Shown here: positions 9,833 through 17,362 of the stretch, piece by piece | Numbering within the stretch: the first letter of the stretch is position 1 | Layout of the letters: each line of letters begins with the position of its first letter | From: Nitrospira sp. | GTDB lineage: Bacteria > Nitrospirota > Nitrospiria > Nitrospirales > Nitrospiraceae | NCBI GenBank assembly: GCA_020697375.1 | Contig: JAJFBJ010000032.1 | Coordinates: forward strand, 1-51,874 | Reading direction: 5' to 3' | Length of the DNA stretch: 51,874 nucleotides | Translations under genes and position numbers: made by a program | The notes under the pieces: generated by a model | What the model saw: the letters and a program-made list of their open reading frames with translations, nothing else | The model's database searches: none | Told to the model about the DNA's origin: nothing

Positions 9833-10318
9833 ATGGAATATGTTGTCTTTGCATTGATCTGGATTCATCTGTTGGCGGTTGTCGTCTGGATCGGCGGGAT
9901 GGTGTTTTTGTCCCTCGTGTTGGTGCCGTTGTTGCGTCGCGACGGTCTGTTCGCTCAATATGCCGCGCTCTTTCGGACGATTGCCTATCGGTTCAGAAGT
10001 CTGGTCTGGGGGGCGATGGGGATTCTCGTCGTCACCGGCCCGCTGCTTGCCATGGCTCGATCGGTTCCGCTTACCGATCCCCGGCATTGGCCTACGATCT
10101 TTGCCGTCAAAATGGGACTGGTCGCATTTCTGTTCAGCTTGACCCTTCTGCATGATCTCGTGATAGGGCCGAGAGCGCGGCTGATTCTTGGAACGGCAGA
10201 AATGGAAAGGAGTGAGGCTGATCGCGTCCTGTTGCGTTATTCGGCGCTGCTTCCGCGACTCTCGCTGCTGATGGGTCTCCTGGTGATACTGGCGGCCGTG
10301 GTCCTCGCCCGCTCTTAG
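9833..10318 (+). CDS. CopD-like four-helix membrane protein
   Basis: A 161-aa integral membrane protein with four hydrophobic helices (about 5-30, 57-77, 86-110, 140-158). The N-terminus (WIHLLAVVVWIGGMVF) resembles the CopD/cytochrome-b561-like family, with a conserved His in helix 1 and another in HDLVIGPRA of helix 3. Family members act in copper uptake or membrane electron transfer. It closes the copper-oxidase operon, 60 bp after the second SUMF1-like gene, which supports a copper role. No clear ribosome site precedes ATG 9833. Confidence 0.72.
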   Translation: MEYVVFALIWIHLLAVVVWIGGMVFLSLVLVPLLRRDGLFAQYAALFRTIAYRFRSLVWGAMGILVVTGPLLAMARSVPLTDPRHWPTIFAVKMGLVAFLFSLTLLHDLVIGPRARLILGTAEMERSEADRVLLRYSALLPRLSLLMGLLVILAAVVLARS

Positions 10319-10344
10319 CAGGATAGCCAAACAGGCCATCTTCA

Positions 10345-10363
10345 TCCTTCCTGACATGAAGGA
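10345..10363. terminator. Small hairpin between convergent genes
   Basis: TCCTTC (10345-10350) and GAAGGA (10358-10363) form a 6-bp stem with a 7-nt loop in the 64-bp gap between convergent genes. No T-run is seen on either side, so this is a weak bidirectional terminator candidate. Confidence 0.3.
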
Positions 10364-10382
10364 GAGAGATCAGATTCCGAAA

Positions 10383-11087
10383 TTATCTCGTCGCAGCGGT
10401 AGGAGAGGCCTGCGGGAAGGTTTGTATGATACGTTCAGCTTGCGTCTGGCTGGTCATGGCCATCTTCATGATGACTCCACACAACGCAAACAACAGCGCC
10501 GTGACAAACGCAAATGCCATGGCGAAGGAACCGGTGGTGAGGGCCCAGGCTTCGGAATCAGCCCGGTGCCGTTCCAATGCCTGGGTTTCTTCCTCGCGAA
10601 TCTGTCCGGCGATGTCGTAAATCGTATCCATCGTCCGGTTCCGTTGATTGACGGTCACGACGGACTTGGCGAAGGAAAGCCCCTCGGTTCTGCGCGTCAC
10701 GATGGCATGGTTCAATTCGTCCGATCGCTGGCCCACCTGCGTAGCAAGGGTGGCGACACGATCATGCTGGATGGGGTTCTGTCTGGTCAGGTTGTCGATA
10801 CGCCGGATGTGGCTATCGATGTTGTCGAGCGCATCGCGATAGAGCGTGAGGTATCGATCGGTTCCGGTGATGATGTATCCGCGTTGATTGGTCTCGGCGC
10901 CCGTCACTGTGGTGATCATGCGCTCCAATTCGATCAATACATGCTGGCTCTGCGAAACCCCATTGTTGGACGTTTTGAAGTGCAGCAAACTGAGAAAGCA
11001 GGCCGCCACGATGGACTCCACCGCGATAAACCCCACGATGAGGCTGATGAAGAGGCCTTTATTGGCGCACATGCGACGGATCAACAT
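10383..11087 (-). CDS. CHASE3-domain membrane sensor without an output domain
   Basis: A 234-aa protein reading leftward from ATG 11087, preceded by GGAGGAGGG. It has an N-terminal helix (about 11-33), a periplasmic helical CHASE3-type region (TGAETNQRGYIITGTDRY, LTRQNP, then long helices) and a second helix (about 190-212). It ends some 20 residues later. CHASE3 normally feeds a histidine kinase, cyclase or chemoreceptor domain in the same chain; none follows here and no kinase frame continues downstream. It is either a truncated receptor or a stand-alone sensor working through a partner. It converges with the CopD-like gene. Confidence 0.78.
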   Translation of the reverse strand: MLIRRMCANKGLFISLIVGFIAVESIVAACFLSLLHFKTSNNGVSQSQHVLIELERMITTVTGAETNQRGYIITGTDRYLTLYRDALDNIDSHIRRIDNLTRQNPIQHDRVATLATQVGQRSDELNHAIVTRRTEGLSFAKSVVTVNQRNRTMDTIYDIAGQIREEETQALERHRADSEAWALTTGSFAMAFAFVTALLFALCGVIMKMAMTSQTQAERIIQTFPQASPTAATR

Positions 11088-11260
11088 GGGACCCTCCTCC
11101 GCTCAATATGCTGTATGAGTACAGATCGAAGAGAGATCCTGTCAACCTGACAATTTCCCTAGGGCTGGGACGAGCATCGTATAGGGCGTAAAGCGGAGCG
11201 TCGAACCTCGTGACTGCTCCCGTCCCGAATCCAATCTGTCCATCATCGCGCAGGATTTTT

Positions 11261-12058
11261 ATGATCGAACAGGCATTGCGTTCCGTACTGGCAGGCGTTC
11301 CTATCGGCGTGCAACTCGGGGCCACGGGGACCGGCGGAGCGATTTTAGGAGTGCCGCTGATGGTCTATGTCGCCGGCATTCCCTTGCAGCAGGCGACGGC
11401 GATGTCCTTGATCATTGTGGCGGCGTCATCGCTGTTGGGAGCGTGGGAGTATGGCCGGCAGGGATTTATTCGAACCAAGGCCGCTGCGGCATTCAGTTGG
11501 ACCGGCATGATCGGGTCCTGGGGAGGAGCCTTCGGACATCGCCTATTTCGAGAAGAAGTATTGCTGGTGCTGTTCGGCATGCTGCTGCTGCTCGTCAGGA
11601 CCCTGATTGTCCGGCAGCGAAAACTATTGGCCGAGAGTGAAGCGGGGGAAAGTTGCGCGACCCGTTTCCCGCGGACCTGTTGGCTGAAGGTCGGTGGGAT
11701 GGGGCTTATTGTGGGAACCATGAACGGTCTGTTCGGAGTGGGAGGAGGATTCATGGTGGTTCCGGCGCTCATGTTGGTCTTGGGATTTTCAGCTCGACCC
11801 GCGATCGGCACATCCCTCAGTATCATTGCGCTGATTTCCATCGGGGGTCTGGCCGGCCATCTACAGTATGGGCATGTGGACGGGCCGTTGATGTCCTATG
11901 TGCTGTTGGGTAGCGTGGTCGGCATGCTCCTGGGCGTGCGGATCGGGTCATGGTTGCCACCGGCTGCCATGAACAGCGTCACTGCGACCATCACGATCAT
12001 GATCGCGGCGAGTTTGATTCTGATCAATACGGCGAAGCTGCTCGGACTGAACGGCTGA
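11261..12058 (+). CDS. TauE/SafE (TSUP) family membrane permease
   Basis: A 265-aa polytopic membrane protein in two repeated halves, typical of the TSUP family that exports or imports sulfite, sulfonates or other small anions. Visible family features are the Gly-rich first helix (GVQLGATGTGGAILGVPLMVY) and the second-half counterpart LFGVGGGFMVVPALMLVLGF, with about eight helices. Start ATG 11261 has a GCAGGA element upstream; GTG 11210 in frame is unlikely. The sulfur-oxidation cluster 15 kb downstream makes sulfite export conceivable, but the substrate cannot be read from sequence. Confidence 0.85.
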   Translation: MIEQALRSVLAGVPIGVQLGATGTGGAILGVPLMVYVAGIPLQQATAMSLIIVAASSLLGAWEYGRQGFIRTKAAAAFSWTGMIGSWGGAFGHRLFREEVLLVLFGMLLLLVRTLIVRQRKLLAESEAGESCATRFPRTCWLKVGGMGLIVGTMNGLFGVGGGFMVVPALMLVLGFSARPAIGTSLSIIALISIGGLAGHLQYGHVDGPLMSYVLLGSVVGMLLGVRIGSWLPPAAMNSVTATITIMIAASLILINTAKLLGLNG

Positions 12059-12661
12059 GCTCGATACCACCGATTCCTTCCAGTCTCCGCCGCCCAGCGG
12101 CTTCGCTTCAGTGAAGATCCGTCGCAGCCGACGGTGGTCTCACCCGAAAAACAGCCGGACGTCATCTGGGAACCAAGCCTTGAAGTCATCCGGCCAACGG
12201 TCACGTCATTCGAGAGAATGAGCTCTCGTTCAAGGCGCATGGCGCGGTCTGTACCAGCAACCGACTGTTCAACCATGCCGATTATTCGCATACTTGTAGG
12301 AGCGCGGCCTGGCGGACGACCGACAGGCGCCGCAATTCAGGGACGATGTGTCGTACTACATGCATATGCTACCGGTCTTGATGAGGTGATGATACGTACC
12401 AGACCGCTCATCCAGTTGCCCTCGTTGTTCCCTTGATCGCGTATTCGTCCTGGGATTCTCCACATTGTGATGAAGACCTTTCAGGCCTATGATGCCAGGG
12501 CCGACGAATGCCCGAGTCTAGATGGCGCGAGCCAGGCAATGTCATCGAAGCGTTGGTCCGCTTCAATGCCATATGATCAATTTCGCGCGAGCATAGCGTG
12601 GCTGGAAAAGGTATCCTACGACACGATCGGCAGATAACGATGCGGCGCGATAGGCAGGAAG
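12059..12661. other. 603-bp intergenic region without recognisable gene
   Basis: Only short open frames without ribosome sites or recognisable similarity occur here on either strand. No hairpin with a T-run, tRNA or repeat copy was seen. It may carry the promoter of the downstream glycosyltransferase gene, or gene debris too decayed to read. Confidence 0.5.
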
Positions 12662-14380
12662 ATGGCGGACATGAATGCATCCGAGACAGAGTTGGAAAGA
12701 GAACCAGAGCAGAGCGAGTGGAAATCGGTCTGGGCAGACCTGTGGGGACATCCCGCCGCGCGCCGGATCGTCGAAATCTTTGTGTTGGCACTGGTCGGAG
12801 CATGGGCGTTTTTCACTCATCTTGAGTTTTCATTGCTCGAAGGCAGTGAAGGCCTGTACGCCGGCATTGCGGGAGAGATGGGGCGTCGGCGGGAATTTTT
12901 CGACCTGACCTATCAAGGCGCTCCGTACATCAATAAACCGCCGTTATTCTTTTGGCTCCTCCATCTCTCGACCTCGATGTGGGGCGACAACGAGGTCGCC
13001 TTGCGCCTGCCTGGTTCGCTTGCCGCGATCGGCACCATCATGCTGACCTATGTACTGGGGTACAGGCTGATGTCTCCGACGGCCGGGTTCTGGGCGGCCC
13101 TGACCGTGGCGACCAGTCATGTCTTCCTTTGGTACGGGCGCCGTGTATTGTTCGATTCAACCCTTACTTTCTTCGTGACGCTGGCGATTTTCTCATGGGC
13201 CCACGTGCAATTGCTTGGCCGCAGTTCCTGGTGGTACCTGCTCGGTTTCCTGAGCATGGCCCTCGGCGCGATGCTGAAAGAACTGCACGGGTTCTTTTTA
13301 CCGCTGCTCGTCATGTTGTCCTACGCCGTCGTTCAGCGTGATCAGCGGATGTTCAAGGACCGGCTGTTTTGGGCGGGACTCCTTGCGGCGTTGGCGATCA
13401 TGGCGGGATATGCCCAATTACTCGGCCAAGGCTACCAGCATCATTTCCAACTCGGCAGCGCGCTGAAAGCGCTCTGGAATCCGCTGTCGTCCGGTCCGGC
13501 TCCCGAGGGGCATCCCTTCTATTGGTATCTGGGCATGATCTGGGCCGATTTTTTCCCCTGGGCCCTGCTGCTGCCCTCCAGCCTCCTCCTGCTGTGGTCG
13601 CGCCGGCCGTTCCCGCGCCAATCGGTCGAGTTGTTGTCATTGATATGGATCTTCGGGCTGTTGATCGCGTTCAGTCTTGCGACGATGAAGCGAGAGCCCT
13701 ATCTCATGCCGATGGTGCCGGGCTTCGGATTGATGATCGGGTACTATTACCAGCATACCCTGTCATCTGCCGGCAGCCGGGCCACGATGCCGCCATTGCT
13801 CCGGATCATGCTGGCCCTGATGGCCGGCCTGTTCGCAATCGGGATCGTCGTCGGACCGGCGCTGCTCACAAAGCGATGGCTGGTCCCGAAGGATTTCGTC
13901 TCGCTATCGTTCGTCGCGGTGATTATTTCCATGGCCGGCTTGCTTCTGTACGCGGTGATCCGTTCCCGTCTGCGCCTGGCGCTATACATGGCCGGGGCGC
14001 TCGCGATCGGCTTCATGGTCACGGTGGTGAACTATGTGTTTCCTGCGATCGACGAGGCCTTTTCGCCGAGAAAAATTACGGAGGAGATCAAGGCCATGGC
14101 TGCGGAGACCCAACCGGCGCTGTTTCTGTACATCCCCGGATGGCCGAAAAACGAAGACGCCGTGTATTACCTCAAGCGGGATTCCCTGGTCCCGGAGTTG
14201 CCGAGCCAGGAGGCGGTCGTCGAGGCAGTCCGCAAAAACGGGACCATCAGGCTGATTACCGAAGAGTCCCATGCGATATCCCTGGAAGGACGATCTGATC
14301 TGGCGACCGAACGAATTCGTGAGTTCCGGCAGCCCAGTCGCAAGCAGCTGTTGCTTGTAGCCGTGCGTCCGCAGGAGTGA
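12662..14380 (+). CDS. ArnT/PMT-like (GT39 clan) membrane glycosyltransferase
   Basis: A 572-aa polytopic inner-membrane protein. After a short acidic N-terminus, helix 1 is followed by the periplasmic acidic motif region LLEGSEGLYAGIAGEM and KPPLFFWLLHLS, hallmarks of lipid-linked-sugar glycosyltransferases of the ArnT/PMT type, then about ten more helices and a soluble C-terminal domain (about 470-572). Such enzymes move a sugar from a polyprenyl phosphate to lipid A, protein or another acceptor at the outer face of the membrane. ATG 12662 and ATG 12671 are both possible; an AGGA lies at 12656-12659. Acceptor and donor are unknown. Confidence 0.86.
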   Translation: MADMNASETELEREPEQSEWKSVWADLWGHPAARRIVEIFVLALVGAWAFFTHLEFSLLEGSEGLYAGIAGEMGRRREFFDLTYQGAPYINKPPLFFWLLHLSTSMWGDNEVALRLPGSLAAIGTIMLTYVLGYRLMSPTAGFWAALTVATSHVFLWYGRRVLFDSTLTFFVTLAIFSWAHVQLLGRSSWWYLLGFLSMALGAMLKELHGFFLPLLVMLSYAVVQRDQRMFKDRLFWAGLLAALAIMAGYAQLLGQGYQHHFQLGSALKALWNPLSSGPAPEGHPFYWYLGMIWADFFPWALLLPSSLLLLWSRRPFPRQSVELLSLIWIFGLLIAFSLATMKREPYLMPMVPGFGLMIGYYYQHTLSSAGSRATMPPLLRIMLALMAGLFAIGIVVGPALLTKRWLVPKDFVSLSFVAVIISMAGLLLYAVIRSRLRLALYMAGALAIGFMVTVVNYVFPAIDEAFSPRKITEEIKAMAAETQPALFLYIPGWPKNEDAVYYLKRDSLVPELPSQEAVVEAVRKNGTIRLITEESHAISLEGRSDLATERIREFRQPSRKQLLLVAVRPQE

Positions 14381-14461
14381 GGGCCCGGGCCGGTCTTGTC
14401 GCAGCCGCGTATCCGGGGTTGGGGGGTAGAGCCTTCGGGCATTATCCGGGCCAGGATTGAG

Positions 14462-14546
14462 AACTATTTGGAGAGTCTCTGGAGACCAATGCTCCAGCTG
14501 CGTCGCGATGCGAGAACCAAGCCGGCGGACTTGTTCAACATCCTGC
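14462..14546 (-). repeat. Dispersed repeat, copy A (inverted partner of copy B)
   Basis: Bases 14496-14546 are the reverse complement of 15714-15764 with one mismatch (50 of 51). Read on the minus strand the copy begins GCAGGATGTTGAACAAGTCC. The adjoining 14462-14495 (AACTATTTGGAGAG...GAGACCAATG) recurs in diverged form at 50809-50843 beside copy F. The copy ends 16 bp before the start codon of the next gene, so it supplies part of its leader. Confidence 0.8.
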
Positions 14547-14562
14547 AGGGAGGTGACTGCAC

Positions 14563-15714
14563 ATGAAGACGATGATCGCGATGGTGATAGCCTTGCTCTC
14601 TGCGTCAGCCTCCAACGCCGATGAATTTCCGCCGCGGGCTTCGCTGGGGGAGCGGGTCGTCTTGCCGCCCGGGCAAATCGTGCAGGGCGATTACGTGGCC
14701 GTCGGACCGCATGTGGAAATCTCCGGAACGGTGAACGGCGATGTCTATGCCGCCGGCGGTGAAGTGCTGATGGACGGGGTCGTCAATGGTGATGTGATCC
14801 TGGCAGGCGCGAAGGTAACCCTCTCCGGTACGGTCTCCCAGGATGCCAGAATCGCGGGCGCGCGGGTCACCGTCAGTGGAAGTGTGGGCAGAAACATGAC
14901 GGTCGGCGGAGCGGACGTGCATCTTACGGATACGGCAAAGGTCCGGGACAACCTGCTCGCCGCAGCCGCCAGCATGCGGGTGGCAGGGCCGGTCGGCCGG
15001 GATGCGAGGATCGGCGCGGGAGCGGTCACTGTATCGAATGAGGTCGCGCGCGATCTGGCCGTGGCGGCTCCCTCGGTACATCTGACGGAAAAAGCGATGG
15101 TGGGGAGAAACTTCAGATACTGGAGTGAGGACGCTCCGTCGATCGATGAGGGCGCGGTGGTCCGTGGATCGACCACACAACGTCCCTTGCCGGATGGCTG
15201 GACCTTTGAAGGAGCTCGCCGGGGACTCTTCGGGGTACGAGTCCTGGCGGCCGTCGTCGGTTTCCTGTCCACCTTGATCCTAGGGCTGGTCCTTTTGCAC
15301 ATCTATCCGCTGTTCGCCGTCCGGGTGACGGCGGCGATGCGCGAACGCCCGGGTCGGTCGCTTGGTTGGGGCGCGATGGCGTTGGTGGGAATTCCCCTTG
15401 TCGCTCTTTCTTTTGTCGTGACGCTGTTCGCGCTGCCGGTCGGCATAGTCCTGTTCGCCCTGTATGTCGCCACAGTCTATCTGTCAAGGGTCTATGCCGT
15501 CACATGCCTGGGACAGTTTGTATTCCGTCGGCAGCCCGACTCGTCCTCGCTCACGGGACCCTTCGTCGTCGGCCTGGTGCTGTATTCGATCCTGTCGTTC
15601 ATTCCTGTGATCGGAGGATTAGTGACGCTGCTGGCGGTCCTGTTTGGAATCGGCGCGCTTCTGGTGACCAAGGGGGAACTCATCGCGACCTTGCGGGAAC
15701 AGAACCAAATCTAG
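14563..15714 (+). CDS. Bactofilin-like beta-repeat protein with membrane C-terminus
   Basis: A 383-aa protein with a signal peptide (to about SNA-DEF) and a long repetitive beta region (30-205): VEISGTVNGDVYAAGGEV, VNGDVILAGAKVTLSGTV, RIAGARVTVSGSVG, the short Gly/Val turns of bactofilin (polymer-forming cytoskeletal) solenoids. The C-terminal half (225-375) has four or more hydrophobic helices. A periplasmic polymer-like solenoid anchored by helices is the likely architecture. AGGGAGGTGA gives a strong ribosome site before ATG 14563. The gene sits between two inverted repeat copies, and its TAG stop (15712-15714) touches copy B. Precise function is unknown. Confidence 0.8.
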   Translation: MKTMIAMVIALLSASASNADEFPPRASLGERVVLPPGQIVQGDYVAVGPHVEISGTVNGDVYAAGGEVLMDGVVNGDVILAGAKVTLSGTVSQDARIAGARVTVSGSVGRNMTVGGADVHLTDTAKVRDNLLAAAASMRVAGPVGRDARIGAGAVTVSNEVARDLAVAAPSVHLTEKAMVGRNFRYWSEDAPSIDEGAVVRGSTTQRPLPDGWTFEGARRGLFGVRVLAAVVGFLSTLILGLVLLHIYPLFAVRVTAAMRERPGRSLGWGAMALVGIPLVALSFVVTLFALPVGIVLFALYVATVYLSRVYAVTCLGQFVFRRQPDSSSLTGPFVVGLVLYSILSFIPVIGGLVTLLAVLFGIGALLVTKGELIATLREQNQI

Positions 15715-15808
15715 CAGGATGCTGAACAAGTCCGCCGGCTTGGTTCTCGCATCGCGACGCAGCTCCACGTACCGCTGGGGGAAGAAGCCTGTCCCCGCAG
15801 GCTCAGGG
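15714..15808 (+). repeat. Dispersed repeat, copy B
   Basis: Begins GCAGGATGCTGAACAAGTCC at the last base of the preceding stop codon. Bases 15714-15764 are the 51-bp inverted partner of copy A. The distal part matches copy C: GTACCG, a hairpin AGCCTG-TCCCCG-CAGGCT (15786-15803), then CAGGGCTGGGG. It ends about 18 bp before the next gene starts. Confidence 0.8.
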
Positions 15809-15825
15809 CTGGGGCGCTAGCAGGA

Positions 15826-16305
15826 ATGATGCGTACATCCCTAAAGACAGGTTTCAGTTTCGGGCTCACGTCGGGCGTGATAACCACGCTTGGTTTAATG
15901 GTCGGTCTGCATGCAGGCACGCAATCGAAGGCCGCTGTTCTGGGCGGCATTCTGACCATCGCCGTTGCCGACGCCATGTCCGACGCATTGGGAATCCACA
16001 TCTCGGAGGAATCCAAGAATAATGGAAACCACGTTGAGATCTGGGAGTCGACCATGGCGACGTTCCTGTCCAAGTTCGTGATCTCCGCGACGTTTGCGTT
16101 TCCGGTGCTGTTCATGCCGCTGGATTCGGCCATCCTGGCCAGTCTGGTGTGGGGCCTGTCGCTGCTGGCGCTGCTGAGTTATGTCCTGGCGCGCGAACAG
16201 CGGGTCTCTCCCTGGAAGGTCATCGGAGAGCATGTCTTGATCGGATGCTGTGTCGTGGCCCTCACGCACTATCTTGGCGAGTGGGTGGGGAGCCGGTTTA
16301 CATGA
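15826..16305 (+). CDS. VIT/CCC1-like small membrane transporter
   Basis: A 159-aa membrane protein. Its first helices (FGLTSGVITTLGLMVGL and VLGGILTIAVADAMSDALG) follow the VIT1/CCC1 pattern for iron/manganese transport into stores or out of the cytosol, where the first helix carries GxxTTLGL and the second an acidic residue. Two or three further helices follow. It is shorter than the usual 220-240 aa and lacks the long cytoplasmic metal-binding insert. AGCAGGA precedes ATG 15826 (ATG 15829 is the alternative). Metal transport is inferred from family likeness only. Confidence 0.62.
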   Translation: MMRTSLKTGFSFGLTSGVITTLGLMVGLHAGTQSKAAVLGGILTIAVADAMSDALGIHISEESKNNGNHVEIWESTMATFLSKFVISATFAFPVLFMPLDSAILASLVWGLSLLALLSYVLAREQRVSPWKVIGEHVLIGCCVVALTHYLGEWVGSRFT

Positions 16306-16363
16306 AGAGTGGTCGGTGACTTCTTCGGCCGCACGTCGGCTCAACATTTCTGGAGAAACCGCA

Positions 16364-16471
16364 TTATCCGAAGAATTCTTCCGCGGTCAGTTTCATGATT
16401 GCGAAGCCGGTGACCAGCAGCATCACCGTGAGCACCAGCAGCGCCGGATGGAGAAACGGCATCAACAACAT
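16364..16471 (-). CDS. 35-aa single-helix membrane peptide
   Basis: This small gene reads leftward from ATG 16471 with an ideal ribosome site, AAGGAGG (complement of 16480-16486), eight bases before the start. The product is one hydrophobic helix (about 7-24, HPALLVLTVMLLVTGFAI) followed by a short charged tail MKLTAEEFFG. It diverges from the two-component operon, sharing a 216-bp intergenic region that holds a direct-repeat array. Not recognised; possibly a regulatory peptide for a membrane enzyme, in the manner of KdpF-type subunits, though no partner is adjacent. Confidence 0.7.
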   Translation of the reverse strand: MLLMPFLHPALLVLTVMLLVTGFAIMKLTAEEFFG

Positions 16472-16529
16472 GGATGTCACCTCCTTGGCCAGATTGCTTC
16501 CGGGGGCGCCTTTTTATACCAGGCGAAGA

Positions 16530-16566
16530 TGAAGCAGAAGTGAAGACTCTATGAAGAAACCTTCAT
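16530..16566. promoter_or_regulatory. Three TGAAG direct repeats at 11-bp spacing plus inverted copy
   Basis: TGAAG occurs at 16530-16534, 16541-16545 and 16552-16556, exactly 11 bp apart, followed by CTTCA (16561-16565); ATGAAG-AAAC-CTTCAT is also a small palindrome. Direct repeats with one-helical-turn spacing are the usual target of OmpR/PhoB-type regulators. The array lies 59 bp before the 35-aa peptide start and about 120 bp before the response regulator, so autoregulation and divergent control are likely. Confidence 0.55.
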
Positions 16567-16687
16567 GGAGAGGAAAAGGACTGGCTTGTCCCTGTGCCAA
16601 TCGCTATACCTGACTGTCGGGAAGAGATCGCATTCCCATGTGAGGCATTGAGCCGGGGGTTGTGCCGCCGGCGAAGCGAGGAACATC

Positions 16688-17362
16688 ATGCGAATTCTAG
16701 TCATCGAAGACGACGCCGACCTGGCGCAATTTCTTTGCAAGGGACTGCAAGAGGAACAGCATACCGTGGAGACGGCGACGGACGGCGAGACCGGGCTCAT
16801 CCTCGCGACGGATGAAAGCTATGATCTGCTGATCGTGGACGTGATGCTGCCCAAGCTGGACGGTCTGACCCTGTGCAAACGCCTCAGGGCGAAGGGAAAC
16901 CGAACTCCGATTCTCCTCCTGACCGCGCGCGACTCAGTGGAAGACAAGGTGGCAGGCCTTGATGCCGGCGCGGACGATTATCTGACGAAGCCCTTCGCAT
17001 TCACTGAATTGGTGGCGCGAATCAGAGCCCTGCTCCGGAGAGGCGGGCCGCATGCCGGCAGCCGCTTGAAGGCGAAAGATTTGGAAATGGATCCGGCTTC
17101 GCGGCGTGTGTGGCGTGCCGGAAAGGAAATCGTCCTGACGAGCAAGGAATTCGCCCTGTTGGAATATCTGCTGCGGAATCGGGACATCGTGCTGACCAGG
17201 ACGGCGATCCTGGAACGGGTGTGGGGTCTCAACTACGATCCGATGACGAACGTGGTGGACGTGTACATCCGCTCGTTACGGGTCAAGATCGACCGCGATT
17301 TCAGCTCGCCGTTGATCGCCACCGTGCGCGGGGTGGGGTACAAGCTGGAGGGGGACGATTGA
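16688..17362 (+). CDS. OmpR/PhoB-family response regulator
   Basis: A 224-aa transcription regulator. The receiver domain has acidic pair D8-D9, phospho-acceptor D51 (LLIVDVMLPKLDG), T79 and K101 (DYLTKPF). A winged-helix DNA-binding domain follows (about 128-222, LTSKEFALLEYLL, RTAILERVWG, VDVYIRSLRVKID, VRGVGYKLE). GCGAGGAAC precedes ATG 16688. Its stop overlaps the start of the kinase gene. Targets plausibly include the TGAAG array upstream. The signal is unknown; such pairs often sense metals, antimicrobial compounds or envelope stress. Confidence 0.95.
   Translation: MRILVIEDDADLAQFLCKGLQEEQHTVETATDGETGLILATDESYDLLIVDVMLPKLDGLTLCKRLRAKGNRTPILLLTARDSVEDKVAGLDAGADDYLTKPFAFTELVARIRALLRRGGPHAGSRLKAKDLEMDPASRRVWRAGKEIVLTSKEFALLEYLLRNRDIVLTRTAILERVWGLNYDPMTNVVDVYIRSLRVKIDRDFSSPLIATVRGVGYKLEGDD

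Noticed and set aside
12134..12436. Plus-strand frame of 100 codons in the 12.1-12.6 kb gap
   Set aside because: No ribosome site, low-information composition, and no domain seen.
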